Below, one piece after another: positions 1 through 8,615 of a DNA stretch of 64,000 nucleotides (the stretch's first letter is position 1; each line of letters begins with the position of its first letter). A program made the position numbers and the translations under genes. The DNA comes from Planomicrobium okeanokoites (GTDB lineage: Bacteria > Bacillota > Bacilli > Bacillales_A > Planococcaceae), in contig NZ_QQRS01000002.1 in the NCBI RefSeq assembly GCF_003428875.1, forward strand, positions 434,001-498,000, written 5' to 3'. Below the pieces are notes generated by a model, which saw only the letters and a program-made list of their open reading frames with translations, ran no database searches and was not told the origin of the DNA.

Positions 1-111
1 TTCAGGATTTATTATCAATGAAGGATGCTTAAAAATCTGATAATTTAATGTTTTTATGATTGTGGTATTTTTGTCGACATGATGGTGCCCAAGACAACTA
101 TAAAAATGCCT

Positions 112-420
112 TCAGCCCCACCACATAACCGTTACAAATATCGACCAAATAGCTGCACTTAGTGACACGATAAATAAAAGCACAATAAAAGGTTCGAACC
201 TTCTAATAGAGGATTTCCGTTTTTTAAACAACCGAAAAATTCCTAATCCTGCCGCCAGATATAGAACGAGCCCTGAAATCGTCAGACCCGTCAAATAATA
301 GACTGGATAAATCGATATCACCTTTTCACTCAAGAAGTAAGCGATTCCCTGTCCGAAAATACATAAAATGGTCGCCAATAAAAGAATCCCGACTAACCAA
401 ACATAGATTTTCTTCATCAT
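112..420 (-). CDS. Small integral membrane protein, function unknown
   Basis: A 102-residue hydrophobic protein with three likely membrane segments (about residues 5-25, 40-62 and 77-98) and a short basic loop (KKRKSS) between the second and third. No catalytic motif is visible and I do not recognise the family. The start codon follows an AGGAGG ribosome site on the minus strand just above position 420. It lies about 110 bp downstream of another membrane-protein gene on the same strand, which may be co-transcribed. Function cannot be inferred. Confidence 0.6.
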   Translation of the reverse strand: MMKKIYVWLVGILLLATILCIFGQGIAYFLSEKVISIYPVYYLTGLTISGLVLYLAAGLGIFRLFKKRKSSIRRFEPFIVLLFIVSLSAAIWSIFVTVMWWG

Positions 421-530
421 ATCCTCCTGGTTCTTCCGGCTGCTTCAGCGGATTGTCCTGTTTATTGGAATAGGTGGCCTTTCTCTATGTGATGATCTGT
501 TTTATTCATAGAATATAGGTGCGGACTGAA

Positions 531-1028
531 TCACTGTTCAAAAGACCAGGTTGGCAATGTGTAATGGAAATAAACAGAAAGCACGACGAAAACCGCAAGC
601 GGCACGATGAAAAGCATTGCAGTGCCTTTGTTCTGCTGCCATCTTTTGAGCATAAATTTATCGATCAATCCATAAAGCATCGCGACGAAGAACCCTTGGA
701 TAATATCCTCCCAATGTGGTAATATCAGTCCGATTGCTGCCCCGAACACGCCCAGTATTAATATGTATAACCAGTCTGCCTCTTCAAACCATTTCCTCTG
801 AAAAGACTCGACGATGACAGAGACGATATTGCCATAGATCAGCACAATGATCCCCATAAAGAGAAAATAAATTACCGTCCAGGAAAAAAAATCAGCTGCC
901 AAATTATTTTCGATATTATCGTCTGTGACAAGCCCCCAACTGCATATAGCCGTGGAAGATATTAAAGTGGAAAGAAATGTGGCGGACAGTTTTCGTGTAA
1001 CTTTTCTATCTCCGCGTCCTTTCATCAT
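531..1028 (-). CDS. Hypothetical membrane protein, four predicted membrane segments
   Basis: A 165-residue protein with a basic N-terminus followed by hydrophobic stretches near residues 15-33, 50-72, 88-122 and 138-157. The alternation of hydrophobic and charged stretches is typical of a real small membrane protein. No conserved motif is recognised. The start could be M1 or M2. It is divergent from the metallo-hydrolase gene at 1607, and a 578-bp region with a repeat array separates the two. Confidence 0.55.
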   Translation of the reverse strand: MMKGRGDRKVTRKLSATFLSTLISSTAICSWGLVTDDNIENNLAADFFSWTVIYFLFMGIIVLIYGNIVSVIVESFQRKWFEEADWLYILILGVFGAAIGLILPHWEDIIQGFFVAMLYGLIDKFMLKRWQQNKGTAMLFIVPLAVFVVLSVYFHYTLPTWSFEQ

Positions 1029-1176
1029 TGAACCCTACTTTCTTAAAGCTCTTTTTTAAATGGTGATCTTTTTTTCAAAAGATCTTCTTTTCACAATTTT
1101 ATCCTTTTCGAGGCTGCAAAAGCACTGAATTTTTCATAAACACCCATTATTTCCTTTTTAAAGCATTGAAATGAAA

Positions 1177-1236
1177 AAAGCTTCGCGGATGCGAAGCTTT
1201 CCTTAGGGGATTGGAGTTTTTCGCACGGCGAAAAAC
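1177..1236 (+). repeat. Paired-hairpin element (terminator-like hairpin plus TTTTTCGC hairpin)
   Basis: A perfect stem AAAGCTTCGC/GCGAAGCTTT (1177-1200) is followed by a second perfect stem GTTTTTCGC/GCGAAAAAC (1216-1236). The same two-hairpin order recurs near 22635 and 31108, and the second hairpin alone recurs at 9098, 46448 and 51748. Here it sits upstream of both divergent flanking genes, so it is not simply a terminator. Confidence 0.7.
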
Positions 1237-1366
1237 ACCCGCTGTTGCGCTTGAACTTTAGGTGTGTGGGAAACTGGTATTGGCTTGAAAAACGGTTATT
1301 GCTGATATTATTCCATCATTTTAGCGGAATTTTGCCAGAAACAGGGAGACGAATAGGCTCACGGGG

Positions 1367-1482
1367 TTCTATGAGCACTTTTTGATGTTCTATGATCACT
1401 TATTTCATTCTATGATCACTCATTTGATTCTATGATCACTTATTTCATTCTATGATCACTTTTCGGTGTTCTATGATCATTC
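1367..1482 (+). repeat. Array A: six units of a 20-21 bp repeat
   Basis: TTCTATGATCACTT recurs at 1367, 1388, 1408, 1428, 1448 and 1469, giving spacings of 21, 20, 20, 20 and 21 bp; the first copy has one mismatch. The core contains the palindrome TGATCA. It lies in the 578-bp gap between divergent genes at 1028 and 1607. No unique spacers are present, so it is not a CRISPR array. Confidence 0.9.
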
Positions 1483-1606
1483 GGTCGTTCGAATGGATGA
1501 AAAGCAGTTGGAAAATGCCATTTCACTTGAAACTGTATGTATTTCTCCAATTCAATGAGTTACGCTTGGATTACTTATTTAATTCGAATTTCGAGGAGGA
1601 AAGTTC

Positions 1607-2419
1607 GTGATGATGAAGAAGCAAGGAGTGTTAGGCGACCGGCATGGCGTCTCCTATTTGAACGGCAAAGTGCAATTTCAAGGCGTATCATTAAATGTGT
1701 ACAGTTATCTGATTGATGGTGTCCTGATCGATACCGGCGCCCAGTCGCTGCGCAAATTTTTTGAAGCCTTTATTGACCAGAATGATTTCGATCAGGTCCT
1801 GCTTACCCATTATCATGAAGATCATTCCGGATGCGCAGCGTATATTGAAAAGAATAAAGATGTCCCGATTTATTTAAATCAAAAAACAATCGCCTCCTGT
1901 GCCCAGCGTGCGGATTATCCGCTGTACCGGAAACTTTTTTGGGGAAGGAGGAAGCCGTTCCATGCAGTGCCTATGCCTGAAACTTTTCAGTCGCGAACTG
2001 CCACATGGGATGTAATCGATACGCCAGGCCATGCTTTCGACCATAAAGCTTTCATAAATAGGGATACCGGCCAATTATTTACCGGTGATTTATTCGTGAA
2101 TGAACGCACAAAAGTAGTATTGGCAGAAGAGCATATTCCGGACATCATCAATTCCTTGGATAGGGTATTGAGATACGATTTCCAGGACGTATTTTGCAGC
2201 CACGCAGGATTTCTTGAAGACGGGCGCAGCGCCCTCGAACGAAAAAGAGATTATTTGCTTGCCCTGCAGCAGCAGGTCCAGGAATTGCAAAATGAAGGCA
2301 ACAGCGCTGAAGAGATCCGCGATCAGCTGTTTCCCCACAAATACCCGATCATCAAATTTTCGGGCGGTGAATGGGATTCGCTGCATATCGTGACGTCGAT
2401 CATGGGCGAGGCACAGTAA
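1607..2419 (+). CDS. MBL-fold metallo-hydrolase
   Basis: A 270-residue metallo-beta-lactamase-fold enzyme, probably cytoplasmic. The metal-binding signature HYHEDH (about residues 68-73) is clear. A later DTPGHAFDH gives the next ligand, FTGDLF supplies the bridging aspartate, and SHAGF near residue 200 fits the last histidine. These establish a binuclear zinc hydrolase fold; the substrate is unknown. The start is one of three consecutive codons (GTG ATG ATG) after a GAGGAGG site; GTG at 1607 or ATG at 1610 gives the best spacing. A strong terminator follows at 2436. Confidence 0.85.
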   Translation: MMMKKQGVLGDRHGVSYLNGKVQFQGVSLNVYSYLIDGVLIDTGAQSLRKFFEAFIDQNDFDQVLLTHYHEDHSGCAAYIEKNKDVPIYLNQKTIASCAQRADYPLYRKLFWGRRKPFHAVPMPETFQSRTATWDVIDTPGHAFDHKAFINRDTGQLFTGDLFVNERTKVVLAEEHIPDIINSLDRVLRYDFQDVFCSHAGFLEDGRSALERKRDYLLALQQQVQELQNEGNSAEEIRDQLFPHKYPIIKFSGGEWDSLHIVTSIMGEAQ

Positions 2420-2435
2420 CATACCACAAAAGCGA

Positions 2436-2472
2436 AAGGGAAGGATTCTGTTGAGGGAATCCTTCCCTTTTG
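2436..2472. terminator. Bidirectional intrinsic terminator
   Basis: A near-perfect 14-bp stem (AAAGGGAAGGATTC with its complement) is flanked by A- and T-rich ends. It lies between convergent genes ending at 2419 and 2510. Confidence 0.8.
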
Positions 2473-2509
2473 CCTATAAAATTTCATGGACCTTAATTAC
2501 GTCTCCAAA

Positions 2510-2932
2510 TCAATCTTCTAAAGCCCAGTCCGGATTCCATACAATTTCCCATAGATGGCCGTCTGGATCCTGAAAGTGACCGGAATAACCTCCCCAAAAT
2601 GTATCATGGGCAGGATCAGTAATAACAGCACCGGCTTGTTTTGCCTGTTCCATTAGTTGGTCGACTTCTTCTTTGCTCCCTACATTATGACCCAAAGTAA
2701 ATTCTGAAGGACTGGCGGCTGTTAGAGGGACCTTTGCCTCTTTAGCCAAATCGCGGCGGTTCCAAATGGCCAGTTTCAAGCCTTGTTGCAAGTCGAAGAA
2801 CGCAACGGCACCATGCTCGAATTCTTTCCCTATAATCCCTTCTGTCGGAAATCCCAGTCCCTCTTTATAGAATTTCAACGATTTCTCTAAATCATCTACA
2901 CCCAATGTGATAACAGTTATTCGTGGTTTCAT
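2510..2932 (-). CDS. VOC-family (glyoxalase/bleomycin-resistance-like) protein
   Basis: A 140-residue protein of the vicinal oxygen chelate fold with two beta-alpha-beta-beta-beta modules. The first begins ITVITLGVDDLEKSLKFY, and the C-terminal part has GGYSGHFQDPDGHLWEIV, typical of the metal- or substrate-binding second module. I chose the ATG at 2932 because GAGGAGG lies upstream of it; an in-frame start at 2971 would add 13 atypical residues. The substrate is unknown; the family covers glyoxalases, dioxygenases and antibiotic-binding proteins. It appears to be a single gene. Confidence 0.8.
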   Translation of the reverse strand: MKPRITVITLGVDDLEKSLKFYKEGLGFPTEGIIGKEFEHGAVAFFDLQQGLKLAIWNRRDLAKEAKVPLTAASPSEFTLGHNVGSKEEVDQLMEQAKQAGAVITDPAHDTFWGGYSGHFQDPDGHLWEIVWNPDWALED

Positions 2933-3001
2933 GAACTGATGATTCCTCCTCTTTGATTCGGCTGCAAACATTTTACTTCTTTAATAACGTGTTCGCAGTA
3001 T

Positions 3002-4093
3002 TTATTTTGTCGTAATGACAGTATAAACAACAAAAAAGATCAATAGCTCGGACAATATCAACAACTCAGAAACAGGAACCAGCAGATTAAAAACCAGGAA
3101 AAAAGTTAAGATAGCGATGAATAACAGCAAATGTGCTATTTTCAACCGATGTGCCGGTATCCGGTATTTATGGAAAACTGCCGTCGTAGCCAGAAAATAG
3201 ACAAAAGCCGTGCTGAAAGTCAAAATCAACAGGAAATTCGAATTCACTTCATAAAGGTAAGTCATCTGTATCAATGCCGCAAAAAGGCTCAAGGACATAA
3301 GGATGAACAGATGACCATAAATAATGACTTGCCCGGAAGTAACCGCTTCTTTGTCAATTTTCTTCTCCAGATTATCGAAGTACTGCCACCACATGGCAAT
3401 GATCAATAAAAACGCCAGTAAGATAATTGCTACTTTACCCCAGAGGAAACTCTCTGTTTCAAATATAGCCACTAAACTGACAATCGATTCCCCAAACAGG
3501 ATAATTGTCAACAATCCAAACCTTTCCAATAAATGTGGTGTATTAACCGGTACTTTCTTCAAATACCGTCTATAGATTATCGGAATTAAAATATCAACGA
3601 AAATCCCTGTATACAATAGTATGTACCGTGCCCATGAATCGAAAAAGACTGAGAGCAGGGAAATAGCTATCCCGATTAAAAATCCGAACCCCAAACGTTT
3701 GGCAAGTTCACGCTTAGCTCCGGTTTCAAGACGGATAGTGTAAATATATTGGATGGCTGTAACGAGCCGCACACCACAATATCCGATTAGAAACGGAATA
3801 TAATAGCTGTCAAAATCAGTGGACAAGCTGGCTGTCAAAACCACCATAAAAAACATCTGAAGAATCATAAACAGACGGTGAGGTAATTTCTCCTCGCCAA
3901 ACCTGTTAGTATAAAGGGTCTGCCCAACCCAGGACCACCAGATCGGAATAAATATCAAAACGAATTTGAACAGATATTCCACGGGAATGACACCATGCTC
4001 TAAATGCAGCAAGACATGTGTAGCTTTTGCTATTGCAGCAACAAAAATCAAATCGAAAAATAACTCCAGCCATGAAACTTTTTTGTGGATCAT
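3002..4093 (-). CDS. Low-temperature-requirement A (LtrA) family membrane protein
   Basis: A 363-residue polytopic membrane protein with about ten hydrophobic helices. It opens with the family-like WLELFFDLIFVAAIAK and contains LLERFGLLTIILFGESIV, matching the LtrA signature (FGES motif). The family name comes from a Listeria locus needed for growth in the cold; the molecular function is not established. The gene stands alone, about 100 bp downstream of the VOC gene starting at 4647 on the same strand. Confidence 0.85.
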   Translation of the reverse strand: MIHKKVSWLELFFDLIFVAAIAKATHVLLHLEHGVIPVEYLFKFVLIFIPIWWSWVGQTLYTNRFGEEKLPHRLFMILQMFFMVVLTASLSTDFDSYYIPFLIGYCGVRLVTAIQYIYTIRLETGAKRELAKRLGFGFLIGIAISLLSVFFDSWARYILLYTGIFVDILIPIIYRRYLKKVPVNTPHLLERFGLLTIILFGESIVSLVAIFETESFLWGKVAIILLAFLLIIAMWWQYFDNLEKKIDKEAVTSGQVIIYGHLFILMSLSLFAALIQMTYLYEVNSNFLLILTFSTAFVYFLATTAVFHKYRIPAHRLKIAHLLLFIAILTFFLVFNLLVPVSELLILSELLIFFVVYTVITTK

Positions 4094-4188
4094 CGGTTTC
4101 GCTCCTTAGATATTCAGCTAACTGGCGAATATTCAAATTCCATATAATATATGCATCCCAGTTTTAACTCTATCTGCTCTCCCTTTCG

Positions 4189-4647
4189 TCATACTTCCTT
4201 ACCACCAATTTCTTCCGCCAACCCGATCAGCAGCCCTTCAGTTCCCCGAATATAGCAGAGCCGGTATGAGTCCTCGAACTGAACCACTTCACCGACGAGC
4301 TGAGCACCATGCTTCATCAGCCTGGCAACCATTTCATCAATATCTTCAACCGTGAACATGGCGCGCAGGTATCCCAATGCATTTACAGGGGCCTCGCGGT
4401 GATCCGCTATCACCGAAGGAGTGTGGAATTGCGAAAGCTCCAGCCGACTGTGGCCATCCGGCGTCACCATCATTGCAATCTCTGCCTTTTGAGAACCCAA
4501 GCCAGTCACTCGTCCAGCCCATTCCCCTTCCACGATCATACGTCCTTCGAGATGCAGGCCGATTTCTTCGAAAAAAGCGATGGCGTTATCCAGGGATTCC
4601 ACCACAATGCCGATGTTATCCATTCTCAGCAATTTGTTTTTATTCAT
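4189..4647 (-). CDS. VOC-family protein
   Basis: A 152-residue vicinal-oxygen-chelate protein. The N-terminal module starts MDNIGIVVESLDNAIAFFEEIG, and a second module contains LRAMFTVEDIDEMVARLMKHGA, GEVVQFEDSYRLCYIRG and a glutamate-rich end. The ATG at 4647 follows AAAGGAGG with good spacing; the in-frame start at 4683 lies upstream of this site and is rejected. Substrate unknown. It is the second VOC protein within 2.5 kb, but the two are not close in sequence, so a recent duplication is unlikely. Confidence 0.8.
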   Translation of the reverse strand: MNKNKLLRMDNIGIVVESLDNAIAFFEEIGLHLEGRMIVEGEWAGRVTGLGSQKAEIAMMVTPDGHSRLELSQFHTPSVIADHREAPVNALGYLRAMFTVEDIDEMVARLMKHGAQLVGEVVQFEDSYRLCYIRGTEGLLIGLAEEIGGKEV

Positions 4648-4814
4648 GGCTTTGCCTCCTTTTGAATAAAAGCACAGAAACATGTTCTCTAATAATTCGA
4701 GATGAAAGTTTTAAATACCTTCCTGAGAAAACGCACAATAAAAGAGCCAGGAAATGTAGCTCCAAGCCCTTTAGTTGATATCCCTAAATTTAATTTCTGA
4801 TTCCGTCCAGTCTT

Positions 4815-5003
4815 CTAAAACATTCCGCTTTCATGATTACTGCGTCCAGCATCCCGGCGCGCTTCTGCTTCAGCCATATTCTGGTTCAACGTGTTATCCT
4901 TTTTATTCATGCTGTATTTACGCTTCGTCAAAACATCCACGACATAACTGATGATAAATATAGCTGCCAGAGTTCCCCAAAACACCCACATCATCCAATG
5001 CAT
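4815..5003 (-). CDS. Small single-pass membrane protein
   Basis: A 62-residue protein: one N-terminal membrane helix (about residues 2-23) followed by a hydrophilic charged tail (NKKDNTLNQN, EAEARRDAGR). An AAAGGGGTG site upstream supports the ATG at 5003 rather than the longer reading from 5093. No family recognised. It is about 130 bp downstream of the AraC-type regulator stop on the same strand. Confidence 0.5.
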   Translation of the reverse strand: MHWMMWVFWGTLAAIFIISYVVDVLTKRKYSMNKKDNTLNQNMAEAEARRDAGRSNHESGMF

Positions 5004-5133
5004 AGAGTACACCCCTTTTCGTTTTAGGCTTTCCCCATCTCCGCCTGTCATCTCTATACCCTTTAATACGTATCTGATTGCAATTAGTTTCAATAATTTT
5101 TAAATTCTGAAATTATTTCCAGCCTAAAACTTT

Positions 5134-6006
5134 CTACTGCTTCCTCTTCAACGGAATCCAGATTTCAGAGACATACTCCTCGCTGTACGCGTCCCCCGCC
5201 GGATAAACTTCCAGCTCCGCGGTTCCGGCGTTTTCGTATTGATTGGACGGGAACCATTCCGAGAAAATCTGTTTCCACACTTTCGGCATGGCATCCGGCA
5301 TCGCGCCGTGCACTTCGAAGACGCCCCACTTGGATGCTGGAATTTCGATTTGCTTGAAACCTTCCGGAACTGCTTGTGCACTTTCTGCTGCAATCCAGTA
5401 ATCCATCGTGGTCCCGTCCTCGAAGTTGGCACAAATGCCAAGCAAGCCATTAATTTCTCCCGATTGCAGCTTGGCAATCGCGTCGCTTGTGCCGTCCTGA
5501 TTCATTTCCATCCACATGTCCGGAATACCGCTCAAATTCTCTCCACCCTGCAGCGAAAATTCCCGCTTCACACCAATCGCCTGAAAACTTTCCTTTTCCA
5601 CAATTCGATACTTCATCGGATCTGCCCCTTTCAGATTCACCTGGATCGCCAGGCGGTTATAAGATTGCAGCTCTCCCAAATTCTTTCGAGCATCACTCGG
5701 TGTCACACCGTGCTGCCGCCGAAACGCTTTGGAAAAAGCCTCGGGAGTGTCGTAGCCATATTTATAGGCGATATCGATGATTTTCTGATCAGTAGCCGAC
5801 AGCTCCTGCGCCGCTAATGTCAGCCGCCTTCTGCGCAAATACTCAGCGACCGAACAATCCGTCAAGATTGCAAACGTCCGCTGGAAATGAAATATAGAAG
5901 AATTTGCCTCCTTAGCAATCTCCTCGATTGTCACCGGTTCCTCCATATGCACCTCCATATAATCAATGGCGTGCTGCAACGATTCCACCCATCCCATAGC
6001 CCTCAC
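5134..6006 (-). CDS. AraC-family transcriptional regulator with GyrI-like ligand domain
   Basis: A 290-residue regulator. Residues 8-105 form the double helix-turn-helix AraC DNA-binding domain (VTIEEIAKEANSSIFHFQRT and IIDIAYKYGYDTPEAFSKAF). Residues about 130-288 form an effector-binding domain of the GyrI/SOUL-like type (MKYRIVEKESFQAIGVKREF, later YWIAAES and WIPLKRK). This N-terminal HTH plus C-terminal GyrI layout is that of Rob/SbmC-like regulators that bind small hydrophobic molecules. No operon partner is evident, so its target is unknown. Confidence 0.85.
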   Translation of the reverse strand: MRAMGWVESLQHAIDYMEVHMEEPVTIEEIAKEANSSIFHFQRTFAILTDCSVAEYLRRRRLTLAAQELSATDQKIIDIAYKYGYDTPEAFSKAFRRQHGVTPSDARKNLGELQSYNRLAIQVNLKGADPMKYRIVEKESFQAIGVKREFSLQGGENLSGIPDMWMEMNQDGTSDAIAKLQSGEINGLLGICANFEDGTTMDYWIAAESAQAVPEGFKQIEIPASKWGVFEVHGAMPDAMPKVWKQIFSEWFPSNQYENAGTAELEVYPAGDAYSEEYVSEIWIPLKRKQ

Positions 6007-6106
6007 TCCTTAATCTGATCTTAACAAGCAATCCGGTCGGAATCCTGTCCGTTTGTGCTGAGTGTGGACAGGCTGCAATAGTTTATTAGCCATAAAACCA
6101 GCGACT

Positions 6107-6214
6107 CTAATCCCACCACAAAAACATTTTCTTTGTTTCTGCCATATAACTTACTGTCTCTCCGATACTTACTTCAACTTCTTCGAATTCAGATACATAA
6201 ATTTTTGTTATCAT
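6107..6214 (-). CDS. Possible 35-residue small protein
   Basis: A short minus-strand reading frame, ATG at 6214 to TAG at 6107, predicts an acidic peptide beginning MITKIYVSEFEEVEVSIGET. A weak AAGGA lies only a few bases upstream. It is the only candidate gene in the 326-bp gap between 6006 and 6333. Coding status is uncertain; it could be chance or a remnant. Confidence 0.25.
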   Translation of the reverse strand: MITKIYVSEFEEVEVSIGETVSYMAETKKMFLWWD

Positions 6215-6332
6215 TTTTCCTTAATATACTGATCTGCCTAAGAAAAAGCCAGGCGATTTCAATACCATAAGAAAAAAGAAGCTGTATTCACAGCTCCACC
6301 ACTTAATTTATTAACCTCGTCTTTTTATCTCT

Positions 6333-8288
6333 TTAATTTACGGCTCCGCCAGCTTGTGCATATCTGACGTTGAACTCCTGTAAAAACTGATTCGTAATGG
6401 CTGCGTCATGGATAAACAGCATATTCTCATCATTGATGTTATTGCCGTTATTGCTCCAGTTGGTAGAACCTACAATGACAGTCGGGTCACTGTTTGTATC
6501 AGCATCGATCAGCATAGTTTTGCTGTGAAGCTTGCGTGACTCATTATCCTGGTAAACAGGCGCCGGGTTCGCCCAGCGGGTATTTGGATTATCCGTACTC
6601 ACCTGCGAAGCGGTGCGTCCAGTCATATCGACACTTGCAGACCACCATTGGTTCCAGAAGCTCTGGTCGAATACACCTTTGATATCAAAGCCCGTCAACG
6701 TGCCTTCCATATCATTATAAGAACCTTCCCAGAGATTCTTCAACTCATCGACCAGCCCTTGATCGCTCCAGGCGAATATGGTGAAATATGTGTTTACATC
6801 AGCTGACGTTCTGACAACTTCCCGCATTTTCCCTACAGCATCATCGCCTGCCGAAAAGTAAATTTCAACAATTTTACCATTGACGTTCACTTCGTGCGTT
6901 GTATTATCTATCTTCCGTGTATTGAAATTAGCAGCGGCTGTATCAGGAGATAATGCAGAGCTCCCCCACATCTCATTGAATTCAACTTCAAAAATATCAG
7001 CCATCGCAGGCCAGTTGATTTCGACTACATGCTGCTGGTTGCCGTCTAAAATTCCTTGTTCCATATTAGTTTCCGTACCGTATAACCCAGTTACTGTGAA
7101 ATTCCAGCTTCCTGTAAATACCCAACGGTCATCAATTACAGCAAACTTATTATGCATTTGCGTTCCGGGGCTGTAGTAGGCATCTGCACTTTTTTCCTCA
7201 GCGTCCACGAACAAATAGCCGGATACTTCACTATTCCCCACAGCAACAGTCACCAGCGGGAAATCTTCCGGCGTGGAAGGCAATCCGAAATCCGTTCTTG
7301 CTGCACTGTCTTCCACAGCGAACATCGGAGAATCGGAAAATACATAAATATCATCCGCTGTCCCCACTTCTCCATCCTGTCCCCTTACCAATTTTTCCAC
7401 CTGCAGCCTCATCGTTTTAAAGCGTTCCGCGTAATGAGGATCAGATGCGTCCTTAGCGTCAGCGATTACACGCACATCGATGCCTTCCGCCGCTTTGGCA
7501 ATCAAAGTATCCACAATACCCGGCAAATTAATTTCGTATGTTGCAAAGTCGATGCTTGTCGTCGCTTCATTTAAACGATTAATCAACCTGGTTTCAAGAT
7601 TCACGTTGTAATTTGCTTCGTTCCCGGAACTCGCATAAGAAGTATCAGCACATTTATTAAAGTAAACATTGATGGCACCTTCCGCTTCCGAAACATTGTT
7701 CAACTGTTCCGTTCTATCAGTACAGCCTTTCGCTTTAGAATTGACTGCCTGAGGAGTTCCGTTTCCTCCATCGTATGTTTTTGCAGAATCAATCCAGTTA
7801 GTGGCTTGAGTGCCATCTATAAGCGGATCGACCCTCTCCATTGTCACCTTCGTGGTATTGTCACCTGCATACCAAGCTTCTGCGCTGTCTATCAAAGCAC
7901 CGGAAGCATCCCTCAGTTCGAGGATCTCACCGCCATTTTCCATAGACCCTGTATAAATCAAATCAGCAGCCACACCGGGAACTGAACTATCACTGGTTCT
8001 TTCCATCAGATAGTAGCCACCCGCTGCAATGGTACCGGAGAGACTGATGCTCGGGCTGCCATCAGCCGCATTTAAAGTCCATCCGTTCACATCGATTGCT
8101 GAGTTCGTCGTGTTATGCAATTCTATCCACTCGTTATTATAGCTGTAGCTCGTCCCCATCCAAGCTATTTCATTGATGGCTACAGCGTTTGCAGTTGCTG
8201 CATGTGCTTCTTGTCCTGTTTCAATAACAGGCGCAATAAAAGAAATAATAAGTGCAAAGATTAATGAAAGATGTAACGTATTCTTCAT
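6333..8288 (-). CDS. Secreted lamin-tail-domain / phospholipase D-like protein
   Basis: A 651-residue exported protein. Residues 1-30 form a signal peptide ending near AHA. Residues about 33-130 form a lamin-tail domain (VAINEIAWMGTS, NEWIELHN, VNGWTL). The rest is a PLD-superfamily region with two HKD-type motifs: HNKFAVIDD near residue 379 followed by GSWNFT, and HSKTMLID near residue 589 followed by GSTNWS. In this superfamily two HKD motifs form one active site that cleaves phosphodiester bonds; lamin-tail domains are often found on secreted nucleases. An extracellular nuclease or phospholipase is therefore likely, but the substrate is not decided by sequence. The gene is monocistronic. 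Confidence 0.85.
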   Translation of the reverse strand: MKNTLHLSLIFALIISFIAPVIETGQEAHAATANAVAINEIAWMGTSYSYNNEWIELHNTTNSAIDVNGWTLNAADGSPSISLSGTIAAGGYYLMERTSDSSVPGVAADLIYTGSMENGGEILELRDASGALIDSAEAWYAGDNTTKVTMERVDPLIDGTQATNWIDSAKTYDGGNGTPQAVNSKAKGCTDRTEQLNNVSEAEGAINVYFNKCADTSYASSGNEANYNVNLETRLINRLNEATTSIDFATYEINLPGIVDTLIAKAAEGIDVRVIADAKDASDPHYAERFKTMRLQVEKLVRGQDGEVGTADDIYVFSDSPMFAVEDSAARTDFGLPSTPEDFPLVTVAVGNSEVSGYLFVDAEEKSADAYYSPGTQMHNKFAVIDDRWVFTGSWNFTVTGLYGTETNMEQGILDGNQQHVVEINWPAMADIFEVEFNEMWGSSALSPDTAAANFNTRKIDNTTHEVNVNGKIVEIYFSAGDDAVGKMREVVRTSADVNTYFTIFAWSDQGLVDELKNLWEGSYNDMEGTLTGFDIKGVFDQSFWNQWWSASVDMTGRTASQVSTDNPNTRWANPAPVYQDNESRKLHSKTMLIDADTNSDPTVIVGSTNWSNNGNNINDENMLFIHDAAITNQFLQEFNVRYAQAGGAVN

Positions 8289-8562
8289 TTTTCCATCCCC
8301 TTTTCCCTTAATGTTTCAAAGGCTTTCAAGCCCTTTTTCATTGTATAACTATTTCGTCAATTAAGTGAGATAAATTTAACAAAAGTTACATTATAATATT
8401 TATTTTTTACTTTTTTTACATATAAAAGATGATTTCTATACAGGGTTTATTAGCTTAACCTGAAATTTATGAAGGAGCTGGAAGTTGTAAGTTCTTGGTA
8501 AATTGACTATAGTTACTCAAAAGATACTTTCAGGATTTTTGAAGTAAAGGAGGCATAAGACA
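8289..8562. other. Intergenic region between divergent genes
   Basis: AT-rich DNA upstream of both the secreted PLD protein (minus) and the acetyltransferase leader (plus). It should hold both promoters, but I cannot assign a convincing -35/-10 pair, and no repeat array is present. Confidence 0.4.
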
Positions 8563-8595
8563 GTGGAAAAATTGCGCATGCACTCTTCAAATTAA
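8563..8595 (+). CDS. Candidate 10-codon leader ORF upstream of a GNAT gene
   Basis: A GTG-initiated ten-codon frame (MEKLRMHSSN) is preceded by AAAGGAGG with good spacing and ends in TAA inside a perfect hairpin TCAAATT/AATTTGA (about 8587-8603). The hairpin's right arm abuts the GAGGAGG ribosome site of the acetyltransferase at 8616. This arrangement resembles leader-peptide translational attenuators, but no experimental support is visible. Confidence 0.35.
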   Translation: MEKLRMHSSN

Positions 8596-8615
8596 AAATT
8601 TGAGGAGGAAAAAAG

